DNA from: Mesorhizobium loti
GTDB taxonomy: Bacteria > Pseudomonadota > Alphaproteobacteria > Rhizobiales > Rhizobiaceae
Assembly: GCA_014189435.1 (NCBI GenBank)
Contig: CP050293.1
Span: 1,493,001 to 1,557,000 of the forward strand
DNA length: 64,000 nucleotides
Reading direction: 5' to 3'
This document shows positions 34,880-43,324 of the stretch, in pieces (the first letter of the stretch is position 1; each line of letters begins with the position of its first letter). The notes beneath the pieces were generated by a model. It made no database searches. It was not told where the DNA came from and saw only the letters and a list, made by a program, of their open reading frames with translations. A program made the position numbers and the translations under genes.

Positions 34880-35287
34880 ATGGCCGCCACAAGACTCCTC
34901 AGCGATGCCGAGGTCGAAAAAATCCCCGCCGTGAAGGCCGTCTTCGATGACATCCGCGCGACGCGCAAATCTGACTTCGTCAACAATTTTTGGCGCGGGC
35001 TGGCCAATGATCCCCCGGCGCTGAAGCGGATATGGGAGCAGCTGAAGGTGGTGATGGTCGCTGACAGCGCCATCGATCCGCTGACCAAGGAGATGATCTA
35101 CATCGCGGTGTCGACCGCCAATGGCTGCTCCTACTGCGTCCACTCGCACACGGCGGCAGCCCGCGCCAAGGGCATGACGGATGCGCAGCATGGCGAGCTG
35201 GTGTCGATCATCGGGCTGGCGGGGCAGACCAACCATATGGTCACGGCGTTGCAGATTCCGGTCGATCCGCAATTCGAGGTGAAGTGA
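34880..35287 (+). CDS. AhpD-like / carboxymuconolactone decarboxylase family protein
   Basis: A 135-residue all-helical protein with the AhpD-type redox motif CSYCVHSH, in which two cysteines two residues apart are followed by a histidine. The segment IDPLTKEMIYIAVSTANG before it is typical of the family. Such proteins reduce peroxides or alkylperoxidase partners through thiol-disulfide exchange. There is no partner gene nearby. A GNAT gene follows on the same strand after 31 bases. Confidence 0.88.
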   Translation: MAATRLLSDAEVEKIPAVKAVFDDIRATRKSDFVNNFWRGLANDPPALKRIWEQLKVVMVADSAIDPLTKEMIYIAVSTANGCSYCVHSHTAAARAKGMTDAQHGELVSIIGLAGQTNHMVTALQIPVDPQFEVK

Positions 35288-35318
35288 GGAGGCGGCGCTT
35301 TCCAGAGCCAGGACTTTC

Positions 35319-35849
35319 ATGGACAAAACCACCAGATTTCCAATTTCGATCTCCGGGTACGAGATTGAAGGGCTAACTGGAGTTGACGCTCCGCGACTGG
35401 TGCCGCTGTATCAGGCCTGCTCGGACTATGTCGTGCTTGAACGAGGCGAACTACCCAACGCCGCCAGCGCAAAAGAGGAATTTGAGAACTTTCCGCCGAA
35501 CCGGACGGAGGCCGACAAGTTCGTATTCGGGTTGAAAGCAGTCGATGGCGAATTTGTCGGTTTGCTGGCCTGCGATCGCGATCATCCCCGGGCGGGGTGT
35601 TGGTGGATCGCATTGCTCATGATCGACGAAGCGCTTCGTGGAAGAGGGGTCGGGCGAACGCTTTGCGATGACTTTTTCAGGTGGCTGAAATCACAGCACG
35701 TCCAACGGCTGGAACTCGGCGTGCTCATGGAAAATGAACACGGGCTTCGGTTCTGGCAAGGGCAAGGTTTCGAACCAGTGCGGACGGCGGGGCCGGTCAG
35801 CTTCGGCGCCAAACAGCATATGATTCAGGTTTTGGGTCGGCCGTTGTGA
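35319..35849 (+). CDS. GNAT-family N-acetyltransferase
   Basis: A 176-residue protein with the acetyl-CoA-binding loop of the GNAT fold (LMIDEALRGRGVGRTLCDDF, i.e. R-G-x-G-x-G/A-like RGRGVG) and the following LELGVLMENEHGLRFWQGQG, where the motif B NxxxxxFWxxxGF appears as NEHGLRFWQGQGF. It acetylates an amine on an unknown small molecule or protein. No functional link to its neighbours is evident. Confidence 0.88.
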   Translation: MDKTTRFPISISGYEIEGLTGVDAPRLVPLYQACSDYVVLERGELPNAASAKEEFENFPPNRTEADKFVFGLKAVDGEFVGLLACDRDHPRAGCWWIALLMIDEALRGRGVGRTLCDDFFRWLKSQHVQRLELGVLMENEHGLRFWQGQGFEPVRTAGPVSFGAKQHMIQVLGRPL

Positions 35850-35859
35850 GGGTGGCGCA

Positions 35860-36747
35860 CTACACCGGCCGGTAAACCTTGTCCGCCGTATTCCAGAAGA
35901 TATCCGCCTCTGCCGCAGCACCATGCTGGGCCACCGCATCCCGGTGCGCCTTGATCAGTTCGGCGTGGCTGGTCCACAGTTTCTCGATCGGGAAGTTCGA
36001 GCCGAACATCAGATGGTCGGCGCCTAGGATCTCGATCACGTTGTCGACGATGTAGGCGATCAGCGCAGGGTCGTTGCGGTGGACGAAGGTGCCGAGGCCG
36101 GAGAGCTTGGCGTAGAAATTGGGCGCCGCCGACAGCGTGCGTAGGCCTTCCTTCCAGGCTTCCGTGGTTTCCGGCTCCATGCCGGTCAGCATGCCGGCAT
36201 GGGTGAGGATGAAATTGGTCTGCGGGTTTTCGCCGACCAGCGTCAGGCCGTCCTTCATCTGGGCAGGGAAGAGCTGCAGATCGAAGGACAGGCCATAATC
36301 CTTGAGCCTTGCCACATTGGCGCGCACCTTCGGGTCGATCACCTGGTCGGCCGAGGCGGCGAAACGGAAGGCTGGCGTTTCGTGCCAGTGCAGTTGCATG
36401 CGCACGCCGCGCAGCAGCGGATATTTTTTCAATCGGTCGATCTGGGGCCTGATGTCGTCAACGGTCATGTCGGTGTAGCCGACGATGGCATGTGGCCAGC
36501 CGGTCTCGTCAGCGGTCTTCTGCAGGAAGGCGACTTCCTTCTCGAAATCCTCCTTGGCCCAGTTGGTCTGGACATAAACGGCCTTCTCGACGCCGGCGCC
36601 CTGCTGGTCGGCCGAAAATTCCTCGATCGGGTAATCGCGCCGTATCGGCTCGTAGGGGCCGAAGATGCGCGGCACCATCGGTCCGACCAGCCAGGGTTGG
36701 TCTTTCTGGCGCCAGATGTGGAAATGCGCGTCGATTGTTTTCTGCAT
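35860..36747 (-). CDS. Amidohydrolase-2 family metal-dependent hydrolase
   Basis: A 295-residue TIM-barrel hydrolase (amidohydrolase-related, as in lactonases and pyrone-dicarboxylate hydrolase). Metal and active-site residues are seen in DAHFHIW (HxH, near residue 7), MQLHWHE, ILTHAGM and MFGSNFPIEKLW. The ATG at 36747 overlaps the VWA gene stop by one base (TGATG), so it is the last gene of the molybdenum hydroxylase operon. It may open a ring or lactone made after hydroxylation. Substrate unknown. Confidence 0.85.
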   Translation of the reverse strand: MQKTIDAHFHIWRQKDQPWLVGPMVPRIFGPYEPIRRDYPIEEFSADQQGAGVEKAVYVQTNWAKEDFEKEVAFLQKTADETGWPHAIVGYTDMTVDDIRPQIDRLKKYPLLRGVRMQLHWHETPAFRFAASADQVIDPKVRANVARLKDYGLSFDLQLFPAQMKDGLTLVGENPQTNFILTHAGMLTGMEPETTEAWKEGLRTLSAAPNFYAKLSGLGTFVHRNDPALIAYIVDNVIEILGADHLMFGSNFPIEKLWTSHAELIKAHRDAVAQHGAAAEADIFWNTADKVYRPV

Positions 36748-37883
36748 CACGAAACCCTCTTCCAGATTGCCGCCGCCGCCGGGGCAGGGCGGGCGAGCGA
36801 CAGGATGAAATCGGTGAGACCCTTGAGCGAGGAGCCGTCGACGAGATCGTCGAGGTCAGGCAGGATGGCACGAAGTGCCGCCGTTGCCGGCCGGAAGCGC
36901 GGATCGCCAGCCAAGGGCGTCGCCAGCGACAGCCGGAAGGCGCGGGCGCTCAGCCGACGCATCGCCGTCTCCAGCTCGCCATGATCGCCGCGCTCCAGCG
37001 CGTCGGACAGGATGACGATCGCGGCTCCGCGGGCGAAGGCAGAAAAGCGCGGCACCGACAGGAAGGCAAGCAGCGTCGGCCCCATGCGGGTGCCGCCGTC
37101 CCAGTCATCGACCTGGGCCGCCGCGCGCGCCAGCGCCTGGTCTCGGTCGCGGATGCGCAGCGCCGCAGTGATGCGGGTCAGCCGCGTGCCGAAGGTGAAT
37201 ATCTCGGCACGGTCGGCACCTTGCACGGCGGCATGCGCGAGCTTCAGGTAGTCCGCGGTGTGCAGTTTCATCGAGCCGGACACGTCGATCAGGATCAGCA
37301 GCTTGCGCGGCACGGTCTGGCGCCGGCGCAGCAGTGGTGAGGGGACATCGCCATCGGCGCTGACGATTTCGCGCAGCGACCGCCGCAGGTCGAGCTTGCC
37401 GCGCGAATGCGTGCGCACGGTGCGGAAGGAGCGGCGGGCAGGCAGGGCGGAAGCGAGCTTGCGGCTGAACGCGGTCAGCCTGTCGTCGTCGCGCTGGAAA
37501 TCACGCGCGCTCAATTGCTCCAGGGCCGACGACAGCTCGCCGCCTTCTTGCCTCTGTTCGGCTTCGAGTCGTTGGTCGTCGGCGCCGCCATCATCCTTGA
37601 TGCGGGTTTCCTCGTCGGCATCACCTTCGGCCATCGCGGATGTGTTGCCGTAGAAATGGCTCTGGAAATGCGCCTCGAATTCGTCGCGACGGTCGGGCGG
37701 GGGTGCAAGGGTGGCAAGGGCGGCCTCGCGAATGTCCGCCATCGAGCGCGGGCCGAGCAGGGTCACCGCCTGCATGAAGCCGGTGACTTGCTCGGGGGCG
37801 ATGGCGAAGCCGTAGCGGCGCAGCAGCCGGCCGAAGCTGAGCAAGGGTGTGGCGGCGCGGGGCAAGCTTTCTTTGTCACACAT
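36747..37883 (-). CDS. CoxE-like VWA-domain protein
   Basis: A 378-residue protein. The C-terminal half is a von Willebrand A domain of the CoxE type, with a MIDAS DxSxS motif (LILIDVSGSMKLHTADYLKL) and GGTRMGPTLLAFL. The N-terminal half has FGRLLRRYGFAIAPEQVTGF and a charged, low-complexity linker. CoxE works with the MoxR-type ATPase CoxD in inserting sulfur and metal into molybdenum hydroxylases. The ATG at 37883 was chosen because any longer start reads through the palindromic repeat at 37915-38075. Confidence 0.88.
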   Translation of the reverse strand: MCDKESLPRAATPLLSFGRLLRRYGFAIAPEQVTGFMQAVTLLGPRSMADIREAALATLAPPPDRRDEFEAHFQSHFYGNTSAMAEGDADEETRIKDDGGADDQRLEAEQRQEGGELSSALEQLSARDFQRDDDRLTAFSRKLASALPARRSFRTVRTHSRGKLDLRRSLREIVSADGDVPSPLLRRRQTVPRKLLILIDVSGSMKLHTADYLKLAHAAVQGADRAEIFTFGTRLTRITAALRIRDRDQALARAAAQVDDWDGGTRMGPTLLAFLSVPRFSAFARGAAIVILSDALERGDHGELETAMRRLSARAFRLSLATPLAGDPRFRPATAALRAILPDLDDLVDGSSLKGLTDFILSLARPAPAAAAIWKRVS

Positions 37884-37914
37884 GGCAGGCAGGTCTTCCG
37901 CGTCGCGATCCTTC

Positions 37915-38075
37915 GCGCCCCCCTCTGTCCTGCCGGACATCTCCCCCCACGAGGGGGGAGATCGGACGTCACGAGTGCTTTCGCCAATCTCCAATGCTGC
38001 AGGAAGGGCGACGCCGACGAAACTGCCAATCTCCCCCATGTGGGGGAGATGTCCGGCAGGACAGAGGGGGGCGCC
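37915..38075. repeat. GC-rich palindromic intergenic repeat, family A copy 2
   Basis: The same arms as the copy at 571-732 (GCGCCCCCCTCTGTCCTGCC at the left, GGCAGGACAGAGGGGGGCGC at the right), with inner palindromes CCCCCCACGAGGGGGG and CCCCCATGTGGGGG, but a different centre. It separates the MoxR and VWA genes inside a minus-strand operon, so it is transcribed and could shape message stability. It creates a false N-terminal extension of the VWA frame. Confidence 0.88.
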
Positions 38076-38117
38076 GTAGAGCGCCAGCATTGTGGAAAGA
38101 GCCGGGTCGATCGCGCG

Positions 38118-38999
38118 TCACGCCAACGCCTCCTCGACGATCCGTCCAAGCTCCGGCGCGATGTAGGAGAGATCCTCTTCGTCCTTGATCAGCACGCCGA
38201 TGGCGCGGCGGAAGGCTTCCGGCCACGGACTGCCGCCTTTTTCCAGGATGGTGGCGGCATTGGCCCATTCGACCGCTTCGGCAATGCCGGGTGGCTTGGC
38301 CAGCGGGCGGGCGCGGATGGCCTGCACGGCTGCCGCCACCGCGCGCGCCGTTGCCTCCGCCACATCGCCGGCGCGCAGCATGATGATGGCGGCCTCGCGC
38401 ACGGCATCGGGATAGCCGATCCAGTGATAGACGCAGCGCCGGCGCAGCGCCTCAGCGAGCTCGCGGGTGCGGTTCGAGGTCAGGATGACGATCGGCTGTG
38501 CGGCGGCGCGGATGGTGCCGCGCTCGGGAATGCTGATCTGGAAATCGGAGAGGAATTCCAGAAGCAGCGCTTCGAACTCATGGTCCGAACGATCGATCTC
38601 GTCGACCAGCAGCACGCGCTGCTCCGGCGCTTTCAGCACCTGCAGCAGCGGCCGGGCGATCAGGAAACGATCGTCATAGATGTCGATCTCGTGCTCGCCG
38701 GCATGGCGGATAGCGAGCAGCTGGCGCTGGTAGTTCCATTCGTAGAGCGCATGCGCTGCGTCGATGCCTTCATAGCATTGCAGCCGCACCAGATCGCGGC
38801 CGAGCAGTTGCGCGATCGCTTTGGCCGCTTCCGTCTTTCCGACACCTGGCGCGCCTTCAAGCAGCAGCGGCTTGCCCAGCCGGATCGCCAGGAAGATGGC
38901 AGTCGAAAGGCTCTCATCGGCCAGATAGCGCGAGGCGGCCAGATGCTGCGCCACCGCCTCCGGCGAGATCGCGACAGTCTCGGCGCTTGTCCCGTTCAT
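38118..38999 (-). CDS. MoxR/CoxD-like AAA+ ATPase
   Basis: A 293-residue AAA+ ATPase. Walker A is GAPGVGKTE, Walker B is VLLVDEIDRSD, sensor 1 is IVILTSNRTRELAE, and the MoxR-type segment DFQISIPERGTI is present. Paired with a VWA gene next to molybdenum hydroxylase genes, it matches CoxD, which helps complete the Mo active site. The ATG at 38999 was chosen because the longer frame would overlap the Mo-subunit gene. The 3' end lies 43 bases from the repeat. Confidence 0.9.
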   Translation of the reverse strand: MNGTSAETVAISPEAVAQHLAASRYLADESLSTAIFLAIRLGKPLLLEGAPGVGKTEAAKAIAQLLGRDLVRLQCYEGIDAAHALYEWNYQRQLLAIRHAGEHEIDIYDDRFLIARPLLQVLKAPEQRVLLVDEIDRSDHEFEALLLEFLSDFQISIPERGTIRAAAQPIVILTSNRTRELAEALRRRCVYHWIGYPDAVREAAIIMLRAGDVAEATARAVAAAVQAIRARPLAKPPGIAEAVEWANAATILEKGGSPWPEAFRRAIGVLIKDEEDLSYIAPELGRIVEEALA

Positions 39000-39007
39000 T
39001 GCAGCCC

Positions 39008-40012
39008 TCAGTTCGCCGCTTGCGCTTTCAGCGCGCGCAGGATGCGCTCCGGCGTGATCGGCAGCGTGTCGATGCGCACGCCGACGGCGTCGAAGACGGC
39101 ATTGGCAACGGCGGGGATTTGCGGGTTGGCGCACATCTCGCCGGGTCCCTTGGCGCCGTATGGCCCATCTGCCGACGGGCGCTCCAGCACGATGATCTCA
39201 GTCTCGGCAAGATCTCCGGGGCCGGGCATCAGATACTGGTTGAAGTCGGTGCCGCCGTGGTCGCGGTTGGGGTAGTAGGGCTCGGTGGTTTCGTAGAGCG
39301 CATGACTGATGCCCATCCACGAGCCGCCGACCAGTTGCTGCTCGACCATTTTCGGGTTCAGCGCGCGGCCGATCTCGAAGACGTTCTTGACGGTCAGCAC
39401 TGTCACTTCGCCGGTTTCGTCGTCGACCTCGACCTCGGCCACGGTGCAGGCGTGCGCATAGCAGGTCGACGGCTTCATCGCGCCGGTTTCTTTCTCGGGA
39501 TAGGAGCGTGGGATCAGGAACATGCCGCGACCCGAGATCGAGCGGCCGCGCTTGAAATGCGCCGACAGCGCGACATCGAAGATCGAGATCGATTTTTGCG
39601 GTGCGCCCTTGACCAGGATGTTGCCCTGGCCGTCGGTCTCGAGGTCGGAGGCATTCACCTCCAGCTCTTCCGCAGCCACTTCCAGCATCACCTGGCGCGC
39701 TTCCCTGGCGGCCTGGATGACGGCATTGCCAGCGCGGTGCGTGCCGCGCGAAGCAAATGTGCCCATGCAGTGCGGGCCGGTGTCGGTGTCGGCGGTGTCG
39801 ACGACGACACGGTCGGTCGGCACGCCGATCGTCTCGGCGCAGATCTGCGCCATGATCTGCTTCATGCCCTGGCCGAGATCGACCGATGACAGCGTCACCA
39901 TGAAATTGCCGGTCGGCGTCGAATGCACCAGCGCCTGGGTCGGATCGCCGCCGAGGTTCATGCCTGTGGGATAGTTGATCGCGGCAACGCCGCGTCCACG
40001 CCTGATCGCCAT
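39008..40012 (-). CDS. Molybdenum hydroxylase, Mo-binding subunit C-terminal half (NdhM-like)
   Basis: A 334-residue protein equal to the C-terminal part of a xanthine-dehydrogenase-family Mo subunit. It begins with RRGRGVAAINYPTGMNLGG, carries SSVDLGQGMKQIMAQI, and ends with PYGAKGPGEMCANPQIPAVA, where the glutamate of GPGE is the expected Mo-site base. Its start lies one base after the stop of the N-terminal half, in another frame, with GGGAGCTTGAG as ribosome-binding site. The 455 + 334 residue split matches the four-subunit layout of nicotinate dehydrogenase from Eubacterium barkeri, so it is probably a true separate subunit. Confidence 0.88.
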   Translation of the reverse strand: MAIRRGRGVAAINYPTGMNLGGDPTQALVHSTPTGNFMVTLSSVDLGQGMKQIMAQICAETIGVPTDRVVVDTADTDTGPHCMGTFASRGTHRAGNAVIQAAREARQVMLEVAAEELEVNASDLETDGQGNILVKGAPQKSISIFDVALSAHFKRGRSISGRGMFLIPRSYPEKETGAMKPSTCYAHACTVAEVEVDDETGEVTVLTVKNVFEIGRALNPKMVEQQLVGGSWMGISHALYETTEPYYPNRDHGGTDFNQYLMPGPGDLAETEIIVLERPSADGPYGAKGPGEMCANPQIPAVANAVFDAVGVRIDTLPITPERILRALKAQAAN

Positions 40013-40013
40013 C

Positions 40014-41381
40014 TCAAGCTCCCTTCACGTAGGAGGACATCGCTAGGTACTTTTCCGCCACCGGCCAGTTGGCGGCGCGCGAGGCTTCCTGCATGCATTC
40101 AATCAGCGCAGCACCCTCGGTCGGCTGGCGATGCGCCTTCATGTCGCCGTCGCGATAGGCGTTGATGAAGCGGAATTCGAGCGGATCCATGCCGATCAGC
40201 CGCGCCAGCTTGTCCATCTGCACCTCCAGCGCGAAATCGCCGATGGTGACGCCGAAGCCGCGCATGGCGGAGGAGGGCGTGCGGTTGGTGTAGACGCAGT
40301 AGGTGTCGATCCAGACATTGGGGATCGTGTAAGGGCCGGGATAGTGCCCCGCACCCTTCTGCGCGCCATAGGGCGAGTGGCGCGAATAGGCGCCGGCATC
40401 GGTGTAGCCGGTGACCTTGCGCGCGACGATGCGGCCGTCCTTCATGACGCCGTCCTTGATGACGACCTTTTCGGCCGCGCGTGGCGAGGAGATCTGCATC
40501 TCCTCCTCGCGGCTATAGATAAAACAGACCGGACGCCCGGTTAATTTTGCGCCGAGGATAGCGATCGGTTCGACGATGACGTCGACCTTGCCGCCAAAGC
40601 CGCCGCCGACGGTGCCGCCGACGAAATGCAATTTGCTGCCGGGCATCTGCAGGATGATCGAGGTGTTGTCGAGGGTGAAGAACATCGCCTGCGTGTTGGT
40701 GTAGCAGGTGAAGCGGTCATTGCCCTCGGGCATCACCACGCAGCCGGTGGTCTCGGTCGGCGCGTGTTCGATCGGCGAGGACTGGTAGCTCTGCTCCAAC
40801 ACGTGGTCGGCGCCGGCAAAGCCCGCCTCGACATCACCGAAGCGCACCTTGCGGCACTCGCCGCTGTCATAGAGGTAGTAGTTCTGGCCGTGATATTCGT
40901 TGACCAGCGGCGCGCCGGGCTTCAGCGCCTCTTCCATGTCGAAGACGGCCGGCAGCACCTCATAGTCGACCTTGACCTTGGCGGCGGCCTCCTGGGCCGC
41001 GCGCTCGGTCTCGGCCAGCACTGCCACCACCGCCTCGCCCTTCCAGCGCACCTTGCCGTCGGCCAGCACGGTTTCGTCCTCCGGCCCGATCTGGATCAGG
41101 ATCAGGATGGTGTAGACATTGTGCGGCACGTCCTTGGCGGTCAGAATTTTCACCACGCCCGGATGCTTTTCGGCTTCCGACGTGTCTATCGAGCGGATGC
41201 GGGCATGGTGGTGTGGGCTGCGCACCATCTTCAGATGCAGCATGCCGGGGAAATTGCGGTCGGCGAAAAAGGCGGTCTTGCCGGTGACATGGCCGGGAGA
41301 ATCCGAGCGCGGCCTTGGCTGGCCGATCTCGTGCAGGTCGTCCTTGCGGACATCGGCGAAGTAGCTCTTGCGCAGTTCCAT
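40014..41381 (-). CDS. Molybdenum hydroxylase, Mo-binding subunit N-terminal half (NdhL-like)
   Basis: A 455-residue protein covering the a/b hammerhead and first Mo-cofactor domain. GHVTGKTAFFADRNFPGMLH, GGTVGGGFGGKVDVIVEPIA and RTPSSAMRGFGVTIGDFALE are present. The AMRGFG loop is of the xanthine/nicotinate dehydrogenase type and not the AYRCSFR loop of aerobic CO dehydrogenase. The protein stops where conserved sequence continues in the next gene. The ATG at 41381 begins MELRKSYFADVRKDD. It should bind molybdopterin cytosine dinucleotide together with the next subunit. Confidence 0.9.
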   Translation of the reverse strand: MELRKSYFADVRKDDLHEIGQPRPRSDSPGHVTGKTAFFADRNFPGMLHLKMVRSPHHHARIRSIDTSEAEKHPGVVKILTAKDVPHNVYTILILIQIGPEDETVLADGKVRWKGEAVVAVLAETERAAQEAAAKVKVDYEVLPAVFDMEEALKPGAPLVNEYHGQNYYLYDSGECRKVRFGDVEAGFAGADHVLEQSYQSSPIEHAPTETTGCVVMPEGNDRFTCYTNTQAMFFTLDNTSIILQMPGSKLHFVGGTVGGGFGGKVDVIVEPIAILGAKLTGRPVCFIYSREEEMQISSPRAAEKVVIKDGVMKDGRIVARKVTGYTDAGAYSRHSPYGAQKGAGHYPGPYTIPNVWIDTYCVYTNRTPSSAMRGFGVTIGDFALEVQMDKLARLIGMDPLEFRFINAYRDGDMKAHRQPTEGAALIECMQEASRAANWPVAEKYLAMSSYVKGA

Positions 41382-41392
41382 TTTTTGTTCCC

Positions 41393-41875
41393 TCAAGCCG
41401 CATTCTGCGAGTTGGACCGCGCGGCGGTCAGCACCGCCTGGATGATCGGCTCGTAGCCGGTACAGCGGCAGATGTTGCCCGACAGCGCCTCGATCACCTC
41501 GTCGCGGCTGGGATTGGGCGTGTGGTCGAGCAGCACCTTGGCCGCCATGATCATGCCCGGCGTGCAGAAGCCGCATTGCGTGGCGAAAGTGTCGAGGAAG
41601 GCGCGCTGCAAGGGATGCAAGACGCCGCTTTCCGAAAGGCCTGATGTCGTGCTGATGGTCGCCCCGTTGCAGGTCTCGGCCAGTGTCAGGCAGGAGAGCC
41701 GGAGTTCGCCGTCGATGATGACCGAACAGGCGCCGCAAGTGCCTTGATGGCAACCGCCTTTCGGTGAGGTGTCGCCGATCTTGTCGCGCAAGGCGTGCAG
41801 CAGCGTCGTGCCGCTGTCGACGAATTCGGCCTTTTCAGAACCGTTGAGTGTGAATTGAACCGGAACTTTTGCCAT
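41393..41875 (-). CDS. Molybdenum hydroxylase, [2Fe-2S] subunit
   Basis: A 160-residue small subunit with both iron-sulfur domains. The plant-type cluster motif is CHQGTCGACSV plus a fourth cysteine in RLSCLTL. The second cluster is CGFCTPGMIM and CRCTGYEPI. It carries electrons from the Mo centre to FAD. It lies 11 bases upstream of the large Mo-subunit gene and 60 bases downstream of the FAD-subunit gene. Confidence 0.95.
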   Translation of the reverse strand: MAKVPVQFTLNGSEKAEFVDSGTTLLHALRDKIGDTSPKGGCHQGTCGACSVIIDGELRLSCLTLAETCNGATISTTSGLSESGVLHPLQRAFLDTFATQCGFCTPGMIMAAKVLLDHTPNPSRDEVIEALSGNICRCTGYEPIIQAVLTAARSNSQNAA

Positions 41876-41935
41876 GTTTTCCTCCCAGCGCGCCTGCCCG
41901 AACCATCGGACAGACGCGCGCCCCCGAACGAAATA

Positions 41936-42730
41936 TTATGCGAGCAGCAGCCGGCCGAGATGGACCGGCAGGACTTCGTTGCGATACCAGGCGCTGGCAA
42001 TCGGATCGGTGATCGGCGATGTACCATCACTGGCTGCGGCCAAAGCCGGCGCGATGCCGTCCTTGGTCAAGCTACGGCCGGTCAGCGCCTTTTCGGCCGC
42101 TCTGGCACGCATTGGCCGATCGGCCATGCAGCCCAGTGCAATTCGTGCCGAAGACACGATGCCGTCCGGCGACCGTTCCAGAACGCTGGCGATGCTGAGC
42201 ACCGAGACGCCCTTGGGCTTGACCCTCGACACTTTCAGGAAGCGGAAACTGTCGGCCTTCGGAAGCGTGAAGCTCACGGAAGTGACGATGGCGCGGCTGC
42301 CGTCCCGTTTGGCCAGAAAAATCTCGATCGGCGTTTCGCCGTCATCGGTGCCGACAATGGCGTCGAGCGCCAGCAAGGCAACAGCGAAATCGCCATAGGG
42401 CGCCGGGGCAAACAGATTGCCGCCAACGGTTGCCATGTTGCGGATTGCAGGGCCACCGACGGCGCGGGCGGCCTTGGCAAGGGCGCCGAGCTCCGGATGG
42501 CTGGCGATCGCCGCCATGGTCACCGAGGCGCCGATGCGGACCTTGCCGCCGGCAACAACGATGGTGGACAGAGACGGCTCGGTCGACCTGACAAGGCCGG
42601 AGACCGAAACATCGCCCTCATTGGCCGCGCGAACCACGAGTGTCCCGCCACCGAGATAGCGGCTGCCCTGGGCTTTCAGCGCCGCGTTGGCATCCTTCAC
42701 CGTTGCAAAAGTCTGAAGTGCTAGCGCCAT
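41936..42730 (-). CDS. Molybdenum hydroxylase, FAD-binding subunit
   Basis: A 264-residue FAD-binding subunit of the CoxM/XdhB type. The flavin motifs are YLGGGTLVVRA near residue 25 and ATVGGNLFAPAPYGDFAVAL near residue 100, and the C-terminal CO-dehydrogenase flavoprotein domain follows (RFLKVSRVKPKGVSVLSIAS, ARIALGCMADRPMRA). It would hand electrons to an acceptor such as NAD or quinone. The ATG starts 13 bases after the SRPBCC gene stop. Confidence 0.92.
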   Translation of the reverse strand: MALALQTFATVKDANAALKAQGSRYLGGGTLVVRAANEGDVSVSGLVRSTEPSLSTIVVAGGKVRIGASVTMAAIASHPELGALAKAARAVGGPAIRNMATVGGNLFAPAPYGDFAVALLALDAIVGTDDGETPIEIFLAKRDGSRAIVTSVSFTLPKADSFRFLKVSRVKPKGVSVLSIASVLERSPDGIVSSARIALGCMADRPMRARAAEKALTGRSLTKDGIAPALAAASDGTSPITDPIASAWYRNEVLPVHLGRLLLA

Positions 42731-42743
42731 GGCCTGGCTCCTG

Positions 42744-43187
42744 TCAGCTCTGACCGGCGAAATGGCTTTTCAGGGCGTTGAAGCCGCCCTGGAAGACATT
42801 GGCGCCCATGCCCTCGGCAATCTTGTCAGCTTCCTCGGGCGCGGCATCGAAGCTGGCGGTCCATTCGGCATAGGTGCGGTCACCATCGGTCACGCGCCGC
42901 AACTGCAGCGTCGCCTTGTGATTGGTGAGCGGCTGCGGCGTCTCCAGGATGGAATAGCTGACGAGGAAATTCTGATCGGAGAAGTCGAGCAGTTTTTCGC
43001 GGATACGGGCGCCGCTGGCGAGCTGGAAGTTGCGCACGCTGCCGATCGCGCCGGCGTCCTTGCCATCCTCGATATGGCTTTCGACCATGCGCGGATGCCA
43101 GCCCGGCAGACCGTTGAAGTCGCGTATGCGCGCCCAGACCTTTTCGACCGGCGCGTCGATGACGCTGGAGATGGTGACTTTGGCCAT
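42744..43187 (-). CDS. SRPBCC-family protein
   Basis: A 147-residue protein of the START/Bet v1-like (polyketide cyclase) fold: VIDAPVEKVWARIRDFNGLP at the N-terminus, WHPRMVESHIEDGK, VRNFQLASGARIREKLLDFS. It is the first gene of the molybdenum hydroxylase operon. CoxG, an SRPBCC protein, occupies a similar place in CO dehydrogenase operons, though CoxG has a membrane tail and this protein does not. It may bind the hydroxylase substrate or a hydrophobic ligand. Confidence 0.85.
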   Translation of the reverse strand: MAKVTISSVIDAPVEKVWARIRDFNGLPGWHPRMVESHIEDGKDAGAIGSVRNFQLASGARIREKLLDFSDQNFLVSYSILETPQPLTNHKATLQLRRVTDGDRTYAEWTASFDAAPEEADKIAEGMGANVFQGGFNALKSHFAGQS

Positions 43188-43324
43188 TCAAATGTTCCCT
43201 TGCAAAAACGATCCGGAGCAAGGGTAGGGCGGCCGCTTCAGCGGCGCTTATCAATGCGTCTTGAGCGCGTATCAAGGAGTCTGAAAAACGGTGGGAGTCT
43301 GAAAAAGGCTGACGGGCGGCCGGC

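Noticed and set aside
37884..38090. 69-residue N-terminal extension of the VWA protein
   Set aside because: It translates the palindromic repeat at 37915-38075. The conserved part begins after the ATG at 37883.
39008..41381. Molybdenum subunit as a frameshifted pseudogene
   Set aside because: The break is at a domain boundary, the second half has its own ATG and ribosome-binding site, and the sizes match the known NdhL/NdhM split.
36747..43187. Aerobic CO dehydrogenase (cox) operon
   Set aside because: The helper genes are Cox-like, but the Mo-site loop is AMRGFG rather than AYRCSFR and the large subunit is split.
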